IMG/VR virus record: IMGVR_UViG_3300017613_001540
Span: 1 to 55,233 of that record
Strand: one strand, 5' to 3'
Length of the DNA stretch: 55,233 nucleotides
Origin: a virus
The notes under the pieces were generated by a model. That model ran no database searches. It had not been told where the DNA came from and saw nothing but the letters and a program-made list of their open reading frames with translations. A program made the translations under genes and the position numbers. Positions 46,717-55,233 of this stretch are shown in pieces; positions within the stretch are counted from its first letter, which is position 1; each line of letters opens with the position of its first letter.

Positions 46717-48981
46717 ATGGGCGGAAAAGGTATAGTAACAGGTTTAGTAGGAGGAGTCGCTGGGTTTTTTATTGGAGGCCCAGCTGGGGCAGTGATAGGC
46801 TTTGCTGCTGGAATGGCAGTAGGAGCGATGGTTGATGCGACGACACCAGATGCTGTCGATACTCCGGGTGCTTCACAGACGCAGTCGATGGATATTTCAA
46901 CGGCTGGGTATGGAGACCCATTGCCTGACTTTTTAGGAACTGTGAAAGTTGCAGGAAATATTATCCAATACTGGGGCCATCGAGTAGTGGAGGTAACGGA
47001 ACAGCAGTCAGTGCCGGGAGCGAAAGGGGGAGGAGGCGAAGAGACACAGACTGTAGTAGTTGGATACCAGCATTATCTGTCGTGGGTACATGCTCTTGCG
47101 TATGGGCCAGACCCAGCGGGAGTGTTGCACTCTATCCTGTTCGACGATAAAGTTGTGTGGTATGGGGAGCTGACCGATGACGACGCTGATGGTGAAGAGA
47201 CGGTTCAGCTTGGTTCTGAATCTGGCGAGAATCTTGGTTCGATGACGTTCTATTTTGGGACAAGTAATCAAGCGCCGAATGCAAAAGCTACAGCTGCTCT
47301 TAGTAACGCGAATTACAGTTCTGCTTATCGCGGAATGGTTTACGCCTGTTTTGACGACGTTATGATTGGCGACTATGCCAGAGCCCCGTCTGTTAAGTTT
47401 GTCATGAGTAAATGGCCTTCGATAGCAGCGATAGGGTCAGACTCGTTGGCGAAGATTAATGACATAGACTACAACGCAGCATTTGCAATATGGTATTTGG
47501 CGGAGACCCTTTCTGGTGTTCCGACAGCATTTTTGAATGCCGCATCGTTTACAGCAGCAGCGGGTTATTTTCAAGCGACGGACTATGTTGGGATCAGTAT
47601 GCTCATCAGCCGTCAAGTGGTGGCAGAGTCTTATGTTGAGGGGATAATGACTCATGTAGGAGCGTCCCTGTCTGAGATTGAAGGAGAGTTGCATCTGGGC
47701 GTTCTGCGAGACGATGTTGATATAGGTTCCATGGGATCAATTGATGATGCGATGGTTGCGGAAATTCCAGTGCTAAATGTTGGGTCGTGGGAAGACACAT
47801 TCAACGACTTAAAAGTGATTTACAGTAAGATTAATCATAACTTTACAACGTTTAGCGGAGAAATAGCTTGTGGTGCCATCGATTCGTGGGTCCATGATTC
47901 AATTTTTGCGATGGATCACAGTTTATTGAATGTTCACGGTGATGTTTTTGCAGTCCTGTACAGACGTAATTCAGCAAGCATGTGGCTGAAGACTTTCGAT
48001 ATAGATTCTGATGGTAATATCGGAAGTTTGATAGATTCATGGAATTTGGACGCAGGCGTTGCACAGAATGGTGGGTTTCTAAAAGTACTTGGCAGTACTA
48101 ATATATTTGCAGTTTTAAAAGGTGTTGGATGGAGTAACGCAGAAATTGTAACTTTTACCATCGCCGATGACGGAACGATAACGAAAAGCTATATAGATCA
48201 GTATTCAAGACCGAGCCGTTCAATTAGTGGGTATTCAATGGAGACTTTCACAAGGGTTAAAGGGTCTGAATATGCAGCTATTTATGAAGGATTTTCTGGA
48301 TCTGCACGAATTGAGATATTTTCTATTTCTGCTGGTGGACTCATTGGTTTGGTCACACAAAATGGAGGTGCAGGCTATCAATATCAGCTTGGTGCTGATG
48401 GCTTAGCGCCATCAATAGCAAGACTTTCAGAGGGTGTAAGTGTTATCACTTATGTAACAGGCTCTCCTTCTGTTGTGAGGGTGAAATTACTCAGTACTGG
48501 TAATACTCTCGCGGCAGAGTTAGATTCGCTTGATATTTCAGCCGGGGATTCGATAATATATTATTATGCAACCCCTCAGATCATTACTGACATAGATGGG
48601 TTTTCAGGATGTTTGGTTGGATATGGATTGCACACTTCAGGCGGAAAACTCAAGGCGGTAAGTGTGACTGGAGGTTCCTCACTTGCGCTTGAGGATTCTG
48701 AAGACTTAGATACGTATGTAGTTCATCAGCGATTTTTAAACGCGCTTGGTAATGGGGTTCTTGTAGGTTACAGCGGTCCGCCGTCTGTGCAGCCAGATTT
48801 TCATTTACGATCATTAAAAGTTGAAAGCGACGGAACTATCACTCTCATTGAGAAGTGCAACTTCACCGAGTCTGGAGCATTGGGAGGCTCACAATACTGT
48901 GCATTGGTTAATGTGGATGGTTCTATATATGCGAGTGCAAGGGGTGCTACAGCAGCAATCAATACTTATAAAGTGCAATAA
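46717..48981 (+). CDS. Tail hub N-terminal half with beta-rich C-terminal domain (copy A)
   Basis: 754 residues. It begins with a Gly-rich hydrophobic stretch (about 5-38), then the N-terminal half of Phage-tail_3 hub proteins: STAGYGDPLPDFLGTVKVAG, GYQHYLSWVHALAYGPDP, MVYACFDDVMIGDYARAPSV and DTFNDLKVIYSKINHNF (ends at about 380). The usual continuation of the hub is missing here and is found in the gene at 51281. Instead 380-754 carries repeated beta units (LKTFDIDSDGNIGSLIDSWN), probably a propeller. No gap separates it from the NlpC/P60 gene. Confidence 0.82.
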   Translation: MGGKGIVTGLVGGVAGFFIGGPAGAVIGFAAGMAVGAMVDATTPDAVDTPGASQTQSMDISTAGYGDPLPDFLGTVKVAGNIIQYWGHRVVEVTEQQSVPGAKGGGGEETQTVVVGYQHYLSWVHALAYGPDPAGVLHSILFDDKVVWYGELTDDDADGEETVQLGSESGENLGSMTFYFGTSNQAPNAKATAALSNANYSSAYRGMVYACFDDVMIGDYARAPSVKFVMSKWPSIAAIGSDSLAKINDIDYNAAFAIWYLAETLSGVPTAFLNAASFTAAAGYFQATDYVGISMLISRQVVAESYVEGIMTHVGASLSEIEGELHLGVLRDDVDIGSMGSIDDAMVAEIPVLNVGSWEDTFNDLKVIYSKINHNFTTFSGEIACGAIDSWVHDSIFAMDHSLLNVHGDVFAVLYRRNSASMWLKTFDIDSDGNIGSLIDSWNLDAGVAQNGGFLKVLGSTNIFAVLKGVGWSNAEIVTFTIADDGTITKSYIDQYSRPSRSISGYSMETFTRVKGSEYAAIYEGFSGSARIEIFSISAGGLIGLVTQNGGAGYQYQLGADGLAPSIARLSEGVSVITYVTGSPSVVRVKLLSTGNTLAAELDSLDISAGDSIIYYYATPQIITDIDGFSGCLVGYGLHTSGGKLKAVSVTGGSSLALEDSEDLDTYVVHQRFLNALGNGVLVGYSGPPSVQPDFHLRSLKVESDGTITLIEKCNFTESGALGGSQYCALVNVDGSIYASARGATAAINTYKVQ

Positions 48982-48983
48982 TT

Positions 48984-51281
48984 ATGAGTGGAAAAGGACT
49001 ACTGACTGGAGTAATTGGAGGCGTTGCTGGCTTCTTTATTGGAGGCCCGGCAGGTGCTGTAATCGGGTTTGCTGCTGGGATGGCGATCGGCTCGATGGTC
49101 AGTGCAATAGATCCGGACGCATCTGATACGGCTGGTTCTTCACAGCTTGATACTCTGGATATTACGCTTGCTGGGTACGGAGATCCCCTGCCTGATTTTG
49201 TTGGAACAGTAAAGGTCGCCGGAAATATTATTCATAACTGGGGACATCGAGTAGTGGAGATAACTGAGCAACAGTCAACGCCGGGGGCTAAAGGTGGGGG
49301 AGGTGAAGAGACGCAGACGGTGGTTGTAGGCTATCAGCATTATCTGTCTTGGCTCCTGTCGTTTTCTTATGGTCCAGATCCGGCAGAAGTTCTATTTTCA
49401 GTTTTGTTTAATGATGCGGTAGTGTGGTACGGCGAATTAACAGACGACGATGCAGACGGGGAGGAGACAGTTCAGCTTGGAGATACTTCTGGTCAGAATT
49501 TAGGTTCAATGACTTTTTACTTTGGGACGAATAACCAGATCCCGAATGCGAAAGCCACGGCTGCATTGGAAGATTCAAATTATAGCTCGGCGTACAGAGG
49601 AATGGTGTATGCTTGTTTTGATGATGTTATGATAGGAAGTTATGCAAAAGCGCCATCCGTTAAGATAGTCTTGGGCAAGTGGCCCGAAATTTCAGCCATA
49701 GGATCGGCTTCGTTGGCGAAGATCAATGATATAGATTACAATCCAGCGCATGCGATATGGTATTTGTCAGAGAATCATGTTGGTATGCCAACAGCGCTTC
49801 TGGACGCAGTGACATTTGCATCAACGGCAAATTATTTCAAGGGCACTGATTATGTTGGGGTGAGTTTGCTTATGAACAGGCAGATCAATGCGGAGTCATA
49901 CGTAGAAGGAATAATGACTCATGTTGGAGCCTCCTTAGTTGAGGTCGAGGGAGAGCTACAGCTGGGAGTCCTGCGTGATGATGTGTCTGTGTCATCTATG
50001 GAGACGATTGACGACGACATGGTTGCGGAAGTTCCGGTGCTTAACGTGGGATCATGGGAGGACACGTTCAATGATCTCAAAGTGCTGTATAGTAAGATTA
50101 ATCACAACTTTGTGGTGTTCCAAGGTGAGATTAAAGGTGAAATTGATTTTTATGAATATGACACGACTCAATCATTGTTCCAGATCATCAGGCATGTCAT
50201 GGGCAATATTTATGTGATCTTTTATTATAGCACAAACACTGTCAGGACAGTTGAAATCGCAACAGACGGGGAAATCACAGAACCTTATATTGACACATGG
50301 AACCCGGCAATTGGTTTCAGTAATATGGGGGATATAAAGCGGGCTTATCTTAGATCAGACCATGCAATATTTGTGGTATATATTCAATCATCCAACAACA
50401 ACAGGCCGGAACTTTTCACATTCAAGATCAATGATGATGGAACAATTGCTAAATCAATCATTGACAGTCAGGCAATTTCCGTCAATGCATCTCAAGTGGG
50501 CGGAACAGATTTAATATGTCATTTCAGTGAAGCATTCGGCACATTTATTGTTCCTTATATGCATGGGGTTTCAGGCCATGTGTTTTTGTCAAGTTGGGGA
50601 ATTGATGTTTTGGGAAATATTTCAGCAGAAATTGACAGCCTTCAGATTTGGACAAGGCCGACAGCAGCATGGTCAAGCAATACTTTTGCCATTGAATTGC
50701 ATGAAAGGGGATTTGGATTTCAAGATGAAATTGTTGTGCAGCAATACATAAGAGCCCCGGCAGGGCCGAGCAGGTATGGGATTGATTTGGTCACAATCGG
50801 ATGTTCAGCAGCCGGGACTTTCACAGGTGTCAGTGACAGGTTGAACATTTATTTGTCACCAACCGGGTTGCCTGTTGGTGAAGGTCATTTTTTAAGGGAC
50901 ATTAAGGGGGGGTTTTACGGGGTTGCGTCATTTTATCAGATCACAGGCGGAGATGAAAGGTTTGGTACATATAAAATTGGCAGTGGCGGAGCCATCACAA
51001 AGATGGATGAAAAATTGAAGTTTGCATCCCACAGCAATTTGCATCACGTTCTTGGTGAGGGTCATGTCAGGGCTCACGCATATTCAAACAGTTTGGAAAT
51101 TCAAACAATGAAAATTTCATCTCTTGGCATAATCGGGGATGATTTGGATGATCTCACACTTGACACAGGGTTAGGGCTTGGAGCAAATCCTTACATTGTT
51201 CAAATCAGTCAGCAGATATTTGCGGTTGTTTATACAGGCGTTTCAACTGATGGATATATGAAAACATTTAGGGTGAAATAA
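48984..51281 (+). CDS. Tail hub N-terminal half with different C-terminal domain (copy B)
   Basis: 765 residues. The first 380 residues are a close paralog of the gene at 46717 (same motifs up to the SKINHNF segment). The C-terminal 385 residues are also beta-repeat-like (EIATDGEITEPYIDTWNPAI) but differ in sequence. From about 50140 the codon choice changes: Thr is nearly always ACA and CpG is scarce, unlike the ACG-rich first half. This points to an acquired C-terminal domain. Stop and next start overlap as TAATG. Confidence 0.82.
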   Translation: MSGKGLLTGVIGGVAGFFIGGPAGAVIGFAAGMAIGSMVSAIDPDASDTAGSSQLDTLDITLAGYGDPLPDFVGTVKVAGNIIHNWGHRVVEITEQQSTPGAKGGGGEETQTVVVGYQHYLSWLLSFSYGPDPAEVLFSVLFNDAVVWYGELTDDDADGEETVQLGDTSGQNLGSMTFYFGTNNQIPNAKATAALEDSNYSSAYRGMVYACFDDVMIGSYAKAPSVKIVLGKWPEISAIGSASLAKINDIDYNPAHAIWYLSENHVGMPTALLDAVTFASTANYFKGTDYVGVSLLMNRQINAESYVEGIMTHVGASLVEVEGELQLGVLRDDVSVSSMETIDDDMVAEVPVLNVGSWEDTFNDLKVLYSKINHNFVVFQGEIKGEIDFYEYDTTQSLFQIIRHVMGNIYVIFYYSTNTVRTVEIATDGEITEPYIDTWNPAIGFSNMGDIKRAYLRSDHAIFVVYIQSSNNNRPELFTFKINDDGTIAKSIIDSQAISVNASQVGGTDLICHFSEAFGTFIVPYMHGVSGHVFLSSWGIDVLGNISAEIDSLQIWTRPTAAWSSNTFAIELHERGFGFQDEIVVQQYIRAPAGPSRYGIDLVTIGCSAAGTFTGVSDRLNIYLSPTGLPVGEGHFLRDIKGGFYGVASFYQITGGDERFGTYKIGSGGAITKMDEKLKFASHSNLHHVLGEGHVRAHAYSNSLEIQTMKISSLGIIGDDLDDLTLDTGLGLGANPYIVQISQQIFAVVYTGVSTDGYMKTFRVK

Positions 51282-52693
51282 TGGCTGATGAATACTACGA
51301 CATACAGGCGGAGACCATCAAGGTCGATGACATTGCCAACTTGCAGCTTCTTGGGAAGATCAACCACAAGAGTATTAAGCTGATGTATTTTACGCACACT
51401 GAAAATGCTCTGTGGGCGGCTGACAGAGCTGTGAGGTCGTTGTGCTTCCCAGCGTTTGAGGTGAGATTAAAAGTAAACAGAGAAGCATTTGATTTGTATC
51501 CGGGACAATGTTTTAAGTGGTCTTCAACGAAGTATGGGATAACTGACATGGTTGTGAGAATACAAGAGATAGATGAAGGAGCGTTGGACGACGAATTTCT
51601 CACGATCACGTGCATCAGAGATCCGAATTACGTGACGACGGCAGTTTCGGTATATGACAGCAGTGGGTACAGCAGCCATTCATCACCTGATGCGAGCCTG
51701 CTGGATGTGGACCCGTTAGTTAATTTTAAGGTTTTAGAAGCGCCTTATGTTCTGGTTGGCGATGTGATCCGTGTGACTCCGCTGGCAGCAAGGGTTAGTG
51801 GTAAGGAGGCAAGATATGTCCTATACATGTCGTTGGATGGAGGAACGTCGTATACTTCATTAGTTGCGGTGAATAACTTCATTCCCCACGGCACACTGGT
51901 TTCTGCATATAGAGCAGACCGAACGAGGATTGATGATAAATGGGGATTTACGTTCGACGCGAGTTATAATGCAGATTGGAGCAGCGTAGAATCGATAACA
52001 CGAGATTCCCTATTTGCAGGGTATAACATGGCATTGATTGGTGAAGAGATCGTTTGTTTTCAGACGATCACCCCAGATCCAGTAGTTTCGGGCAGGTATC
52101 ATGTAATAGGAATCTGGGGAGGGAGGTTTGACACAGAAATCGTAGAACATGCAGCTGGTGAAGATTTCTGGTTTATAGGAACGACCGCTTTCTCACAGGG
52201 TGACGCAAACATGCTTGTAGGATCGGATATATATTTCAAGCCAGTTCCTGCCACGACGCTTGCGCTTGGGGATATATCAGAAGCTCCCAGTGATAGCGTA
52301 ACGATCCGTGGACGCGGAAAAGCGCCGTATCCAGTGGCAAATTTACGGGCGAATGACGAGCTGGCTGAGGAGTACCCGATCTATGATGGTGGAGAAGATG
52401 TTGTATTGACGTGGGATGCAAGAGTCAGAGGGCAGGGCGCAGGCTCCCAGCTGCCGGAAGAGACTGACAGTCCGGGTACGTATGAAGGTGAGTTCAGAGT
52501 TGACGTCTTGATGGATGCTGCTGTAGTGAGATCGACGACTGGGATCACGGCAGAGACGTGGACATACACAGATGCGATGAATATTGCTGATGGAGGCCCG
52601 AAGGATTTGACAATACGGGTGTATAATTATATAGCAGAGGTTGGAGTGACTTACACCTCGCTGGTGGAAGAGATCACGGTGACACTCGTTTAG
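51281..52693 (+). CDS. Tail hub C-terminal half
   Basis: 470 residues, coupled by TAATG. It opens with DIQAETIKVDDIANLQLLGK, then NALWAADRAVRSLCFPAFEV and FDLYPGQCFKWSS with ITDMVVRIQEID. In single-chain Phage-tail_3 hubs this region directly follows the part encoded by the two preceding genes. Later parts include IGEEIVCFQTI and FN3/beta domains. So the hub seems split between genes. Confidence 0.8.
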   Translation: MADEYYDIQAETIKVDDIANLQLLGKINHKSIKLMYFTHTENALWAADRAVRSLCFPAFEVRLKVNREAFDLYPGQCFKWSSTKYGITDMVVRIQEIDEGALDDEFLTITCIRDPNYVTTAVSVYDSSGYSSHSSPDASLLDVDPLVNFKVLEAPYVLVGDVIRVTPLAARVSGKEARYVLYMSLDGGTSYTSLVAVNNFIPHGTLVSAYRADRTRIDDKWGFTFDASYNADWSSVESITRDSLFAGYNMALIGEEIVCFQTITPDPVVSGRYHVIGIWGGRFDTEIVEHAAGEDFWFIGTTAFSQGDANMLVGSDIYFKPVPATTLALGDISEAPSDSVTIRGRGKAPYPVANLRANDELAEEYPIYDGGEDVVLTWDARVRGQGAGSQLPEETDSPGTYEGEFRVDVLMDAAVVRSTTGITAETWTYTDAMNIADGGPKDLTIRVYNYIAEVGVTYTSLVEEITVTLV

Positions 52694-52702
52694 GAGGTTG
52701 TT

Positions 52703-52879
52703 ATGACAGAAGAATTAGTACTTGAAACAGTTCCAACCGGAACGTCTGGTTGGATCAGTGTTGTGCAGACGAATTTTGATTTAATAGAAGCGTTTGTGAA
52801 TAGCCTACATACTGGGGTCATTGTCCACGACGGAGAAGTGGTGACTCACGAAGGAGAGATCCTGGTAAGATTCAGCTAA
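52703..52879 (+). CDS. Small tail-associated protein
   Basis: 58 residues after TAGGAGG. TGWISVVQTNFD-like start (SGWISVVQTNFDLIEAFVNS) resembles short linkers found in phage tail fibre proteins. Followed at once by an exact copy of the palindrome. Confidence 0.6.
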   Translation: MTEELVLETVPTGTSGWISVVQTNFDLIEAFVNSLHTGVIVHDGEVVTHEGEILVRFS

Positions 52880-52895
52880 TTGCAAGCGCTTGCAA
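52880..52895. promoter_or_regulatory. Operator-like palindrome (exact copy)
   Basis: TTGCAAGCGCTTGCAA directly after a stop codon and just before AAAGGAGG of the gene at 52908, the same layout as at 37296. Confidence 0.65.
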
Positions 52896-52907
52896 AAGGA
52901 GGGCGAA

Positions 52908-53288
52908 ATGGAGTTAAAAGAAAACGCACTGACGTTGATAAGCACCACAAATGTACCTTTTGACGCTATAGCGGCGATCACGCTTTTTACTGTGCCGGTT
53001 GGGAAGCTGTTTATTCCGATCTTGCTTGTGGTAAGATGTGGAGCGGATGCAGCTGTTACTACTGTTACTGTTGGAAGGGTTGGGGCTTTGACCGATTTCC
53101 TCAATACGCAGACCCTTTCCAATTTGGATGCTGATGGAGACATGGTGATTTTGCAGCCAGTCCCTGTCGCCACGCCAGTCAAGCTCAAAACGTATGCGGC
53201 GGGAGTTGTATTTCAGATGGACGTTGGGACAAATGTTGGTGGAGCGACAAACGCAGTAGACCTCTTTGGTTTCTTGGTTGAAGCATAA
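52908..53288 (+). CDS. Probable virion structural protein
   Basis: 126 residues after AGGAGGG. Small beta-sandwich-like sequence (ITLFTVPVGKLFIPILLVVR, VKLKTYAAGVVFQMDVGTN), rich in Val, Ala and Thr. Likely tail or decoration protein; no firm family. Confidence 0.6.
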   Translation: MELKENALTLISTTNVPFDAIAAITLFTVPVGKLFIPILLVVRCGADAAVTTVTVGRVGALTDFLNTQTLSNLDADGDMVILQPVPVATPVKLKTYAAGVVFQMDVGTNVGGATNAVDLFGFLVEA

Positions 53289-53302
53289 GGAGGTGAGATT
53301 TG

Positions 53303-53713
53303 ATGGATAATGGAGCAGTTGTTAACGCGGCCCAAGCAATTTTAACTACCCCGTTGTATTATGTGTCAACGTTGATAGCGATAGCGATTTTTGTGGGAGG
53401 GGTGGTTGTTGCGATCAGCAAGGCTCGGTTCATGACGAAAGACGACTGTAAAGAGAAGTGTCCGTCTACGGCAGAGCTGGTTGATAAAGGTGATTGTGAA
53501 GACAAGCATGAAGTATTATCTTCTACGCTATGCAGAAAAATCGATGTGGTTGTAAGTGATGTGGGAGAGACAAAGGTTGATATTGAAAAGATTGAAGTCC
53601 ACATCAGTAATTTTACATTGTTCATGGGCCGGGTACAGCAGTATATGAAAGACCAGGCGGATCGAGACAAACTGAGTGCTATTAAGAAGGCCGGAGTGAA
53701 GGACACATCATGA
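53303..53713 (+). CDS. Membrane protein of the lysis region
   Basis: 136 residues after AAGGAGG. One membrane helix (about 17-40, YYVSTLIAIAIFVGGVVVAI) is followed by a Cys-containing segment (DDCKEKC) and a coiled coil. It overlaps the endolysin gene by 4 bases. Holin or spanin functions are possible from position; the sequence does not decide. Confidence 0.6.
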   Translation: MDNGAVVNAAQAILTTPLYYVSTLIAIAIFVGGVVVAISKARFMTKDDCKEKCPSTAELVDKGDCEDKHEVLSSTLCRKIDVVVSDVGETKVDIEKIEVHISNFTLFMGRVQQYMKDQADRDKLSAIKKAGVKDTS

Positions 53714-54126
53714 AATTCTATTATGGAGCAACGTCGGAGCGTAGGCTTGGGACATGCCACCTCGACGTCCAGCGGGTATTGAGGGAAGCGCTTGCGATGG
53801 GTATAATTGATATCGCGATCGTTTGTGGGCATCGTGGGAAGAAGAAGCAAAACGAGTATTACTACGGCAGGCCACAGAAGTCAAGAGCGAAGTGGCCTGA
53901 TGGGAAGCACAACAGCGATCCGTCAGACGCTGTTGATGCCGCGCCTTATATAAACGGTGAGATATCATGGAATAAGTTGCACTGCTGCGTCTTGGCAGGA
54001 ATTGTTTTGACTTGTGCGGTGAAACTTGGTATAAAGATAAGGTGGGGAGGGAACTGGGACATGGATGCCGAACCGATTACTGATCAGGACTTTCAAGATC
54101 TGGTCCACTACGAAAGAGTGAGGTAA
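53710..54126 (+). CDS. Peptidase M15 endolysin
   Basis: 138 residues. Zinc ligands of the VanY/M15 type are visible: H67 in GKHNSDPSDAVDAAPY, D76 in the same segment and H133 in DLVHYER, with GIKIRWGGNWD before the last. Phage M15 enzymes cut L-Ala-D-Glu or D-Ala peptide bonds of peptidoglycan for lysis. TAATG overlap with the next gene. Confidence 0.88.
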   Translation: MKFYYGATSERRLGTCHLDVQRVLREALAMGIIDIAIVCGHRGKKKQNEYYYGRPQKSRAKWPDGKHNSDPSDAVDAAPYINGEISWNKLHCCVLAGIVLTCAVKLGIKIRWGGNWDMDAEPITDQDFQDLVHYERVR

Positions 54127-54521
54127 TGTATCAGCAAATTGAACGGCTGCAATTTTTATTGTCAAGATGCTTGGTGTCCTGTAACAATTCTGGCTCAAGC
54201 AACCAGAGCATAAAGATCGATAACCTTCCCAAAGTAATGGGAGATGGAGCGAAAATTGAGGTCAATCAGGTGTCTGTCATTGTAAATCAGTTGAGAGATG
54301 ATATTGGAGAAGCCAAGCAAATAGTTGATGATTTATTGCTAATGGTGCCCCATAAAGGGCTCACAATAGGCCAGGCGACCGCAAGATTTCAAAATAATGT
54401 AGCGCTAAAGGCTTTGGAGAGAGCTGAAGGCAATATTACAAAAGGTGCAAAACTACTTGGAATGAAACGCGGTGTGTTTAATTATTACTGCAAACGATTT
54501 AAAAAGGAGGAAGAGGGATGA
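54126..54521 (+). CDS. Fis-type helix-turn-helix protein
   Basis: 131 residues. The C-terminal 35 residues (about 91-125: NNVALKALERAEGNITKGAK, then LLGMKRGVFNYYCKRF) match the Fis/HTH_8 fold that is the DNA-binding domain of sigma-54 activators of the NtrC type. The AAA+ ATPase and receiver domains are absent; the first 75 residues are an unrelated helical region. It could compete for or bind activator sites such as the dyads at 21335, 25211 and 27924; this is inference. Confidence 0.78.
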   Translation: MYQQIERLQFLLSRCLVSCNNSGSSNQSIKIDNLPKVMGDGAKIEVNQVSVIVNQLRDDIGEAKQIVDDLLLMVPHKGLTIGQATARFQNNVALKALERAEGNITKGAKLLGMKRGVFNYYCKRFKKEEEG

Positions 54522-55233
54522 AAAAAGCATTTTTGATTTTACTGGCAAGTGTGTTTTTGGTGGCTGGTGCTGTATCAGCGAAGAGAATTGATTTTACGCT
54601 CCAGTGGTCTCCGAACGTAGAAGAAGACATGGCAGGGTATACGTTATATGACCGGCTCAACAGCGGAGCCTACGACTATGAGAATCCTTTGGAGACTGTA
54701 GCGTGTACGATCCAAGCCAGTGAGTGTCTGACGGAAGAAACTTCGGACGGAGAATGTGTAAAGCCGTCACATGTAGATGCCGTAGAGGGAGTGCTGTCAG
54801 TGTTCCATTTTGTGGCCCGCGCTTATGATGGAGGAGGCAACTTCTCAGGAGATTCGAATGAGGTAGATTTAGAAGTGGACTTGACGATCCTTCCGCCTGT
54901 TGGTGACTTGACTGGAGTTTATAATGATGTGACTGATGCAGTGGATCTTCACTGGGCTCAGACTCCAGCAGGAAGGGTGACGTACTGGAAGGTGCTTATG
55001 TCAGATGCTGCTGGAGGGCCGTACACGGAGCTTTTGCAGGTTGATAATGTGCAAGGGAATGAAGATGACGTTACAGCAGAAGTACCTGCGTCCACTTTTC
55101 CGCCAGACGTACAGCTGAAGAAGTATTTTGTCGTGGTGGGATATGCTGCTTGGGATATAGTCTCAGTCAACTCGGCAGAAATAGAAGTTGACATCTTCAG
55201 AGACACAGCTCCGAGCGAGATCATGGATCTGCA
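54518..55233 (+). CDS. Secreted protein with fibronectin III-like domains (partial)
   Basis: Starts with ATGA overlap after AAAGGAGG and is open to the window's last base, so the 3' end is missing. A signal peptide is clear (MKKAFLILLASVFLVAGAVSA). Two FN3-like units follow: one from about 25 (FTLQWSPNVEEDMAGYTLYD) to 127, with four cysteines, and one from about 130 (VDLHWAQTPAGRVTYWKVL). Such exported phage proteins may bind the host surface or carbohydrate. A signal peptide on a late phage protein is unusual. Confidence 0.8.
   Translation, partial: MKKAFLILLASVFLVAGAVSAKRIDFTLQWSPNVEEDMAGYTLYDRLNSGAYDYENPLETVACTIQASECLTEETSDGECVKPSHVDAVEGVLSVFHFVARAYDGGGNFSGDSNEVDLEVDLTILPPVGDLTGVYNDVTDAVDLHWAQTPAGRVTYWKVLMSDAAGGPYTELLQVDNVQGNEDDVTAEVPASTFPPDVQLKKYFVVVGYAAWDIVSVNSAEIEVDIFRDTAPSEIMDL

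Overview
The window is part of the genome of a tailed double-stranded DNA bacteriophage (Caudoviricetes, siphovirus-like). It carries a terminase, an HK97-type capsid module, a lambda-like G/T tail-chaperone frameshift, a long tape measure gene and a distal tail of the DUF2460/DUF2163/NlpC/Phage-tail_3 kind also found in gene transfer agents. Nearly every gene is on the + strand, tightly packed, often with ATGA or TAATG overlaps and strong AGGAGG-type ribosome binding sites, so the host is a bacterium. Three near-consensus sigma-54 (-24/-12) promoters suggest a host with active RpoN regulation; the taxon cannot be fixed from this sequence. No integrase, portal, replicative polymerase, primase or helicase gene was recognised, so the window is only part of the genome.

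Layout. 1-440: 3' end of a flavin-reductase-like gene, tRNA-Gly(CCC) and a palindromic operator-like site. 440-8190: UDP-GlcNAc 2-epimerase, a short tail-tube-like paralog, ParB-like protein, small and large terminase subunits, an archaeal-type thymidylate synthase and small zinc-binding or membrane proteins. 8191-9413: 1.2 kb without a convincing gene, unlike its surroundings in composition, with a G4-type motif and short phased repeats. 9414-15854: a run of about 25 small genes, many with paired CxxC motifs, begun by two sigma-70 promoters. 15852-16644: an unusual non-coding array of NNNTG pentamers punctuated by ACGACGAG. 16684-20837: RNase HI, tRNA-Tyr(GTA) and conserved small phage proteins. 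20838-21551: a predicted structured RNA and the first regulatory cassette.

21552-31837: nucleic-acid and regulatory genes in operons. Three of them (starting at 21552, 25430 and 28141) have a sigma-54-like promoter with a pair of dyad sites centred about 136 and 156 bp upstream of the -24 element. They encode an HExxH metallopeptidase-like protein, a GHKL ATPase with a C-terminal HExxH, an ATP-dependent DNA ligase and many unknowns. A sigma-70 operon follows with a PolX-like nucleotidyltransferase and an MT-A70 adenine methyltransferase, ending at a rho-independent terminator (31863-31895). A Fis-type HTH protein (54126-54521) is the only candidate in the window related to sigma-54 activators.

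32185-55233: morphogenesis and lysis in typical order: XkdF-like protease, scaffold-like protein, major capsid protein, connectors, HK97 gp10-like protein, tail terminator, tail tube, G/GT chaperones, tape measure, a giant distal-tail/adhesin fusion, DUF2163 hub protein, NlpC/P60 peptidase, two tandem paralogous N-terminal halves of the tail hub with different C-terminal domains followed by one separate C-terminal half, small structural proteins, a membrane protein, an M15 endolysin and a secreted FN3 protein running off the window. Several virion proteins end in, or contain, long Thr/Ser-only tracts.
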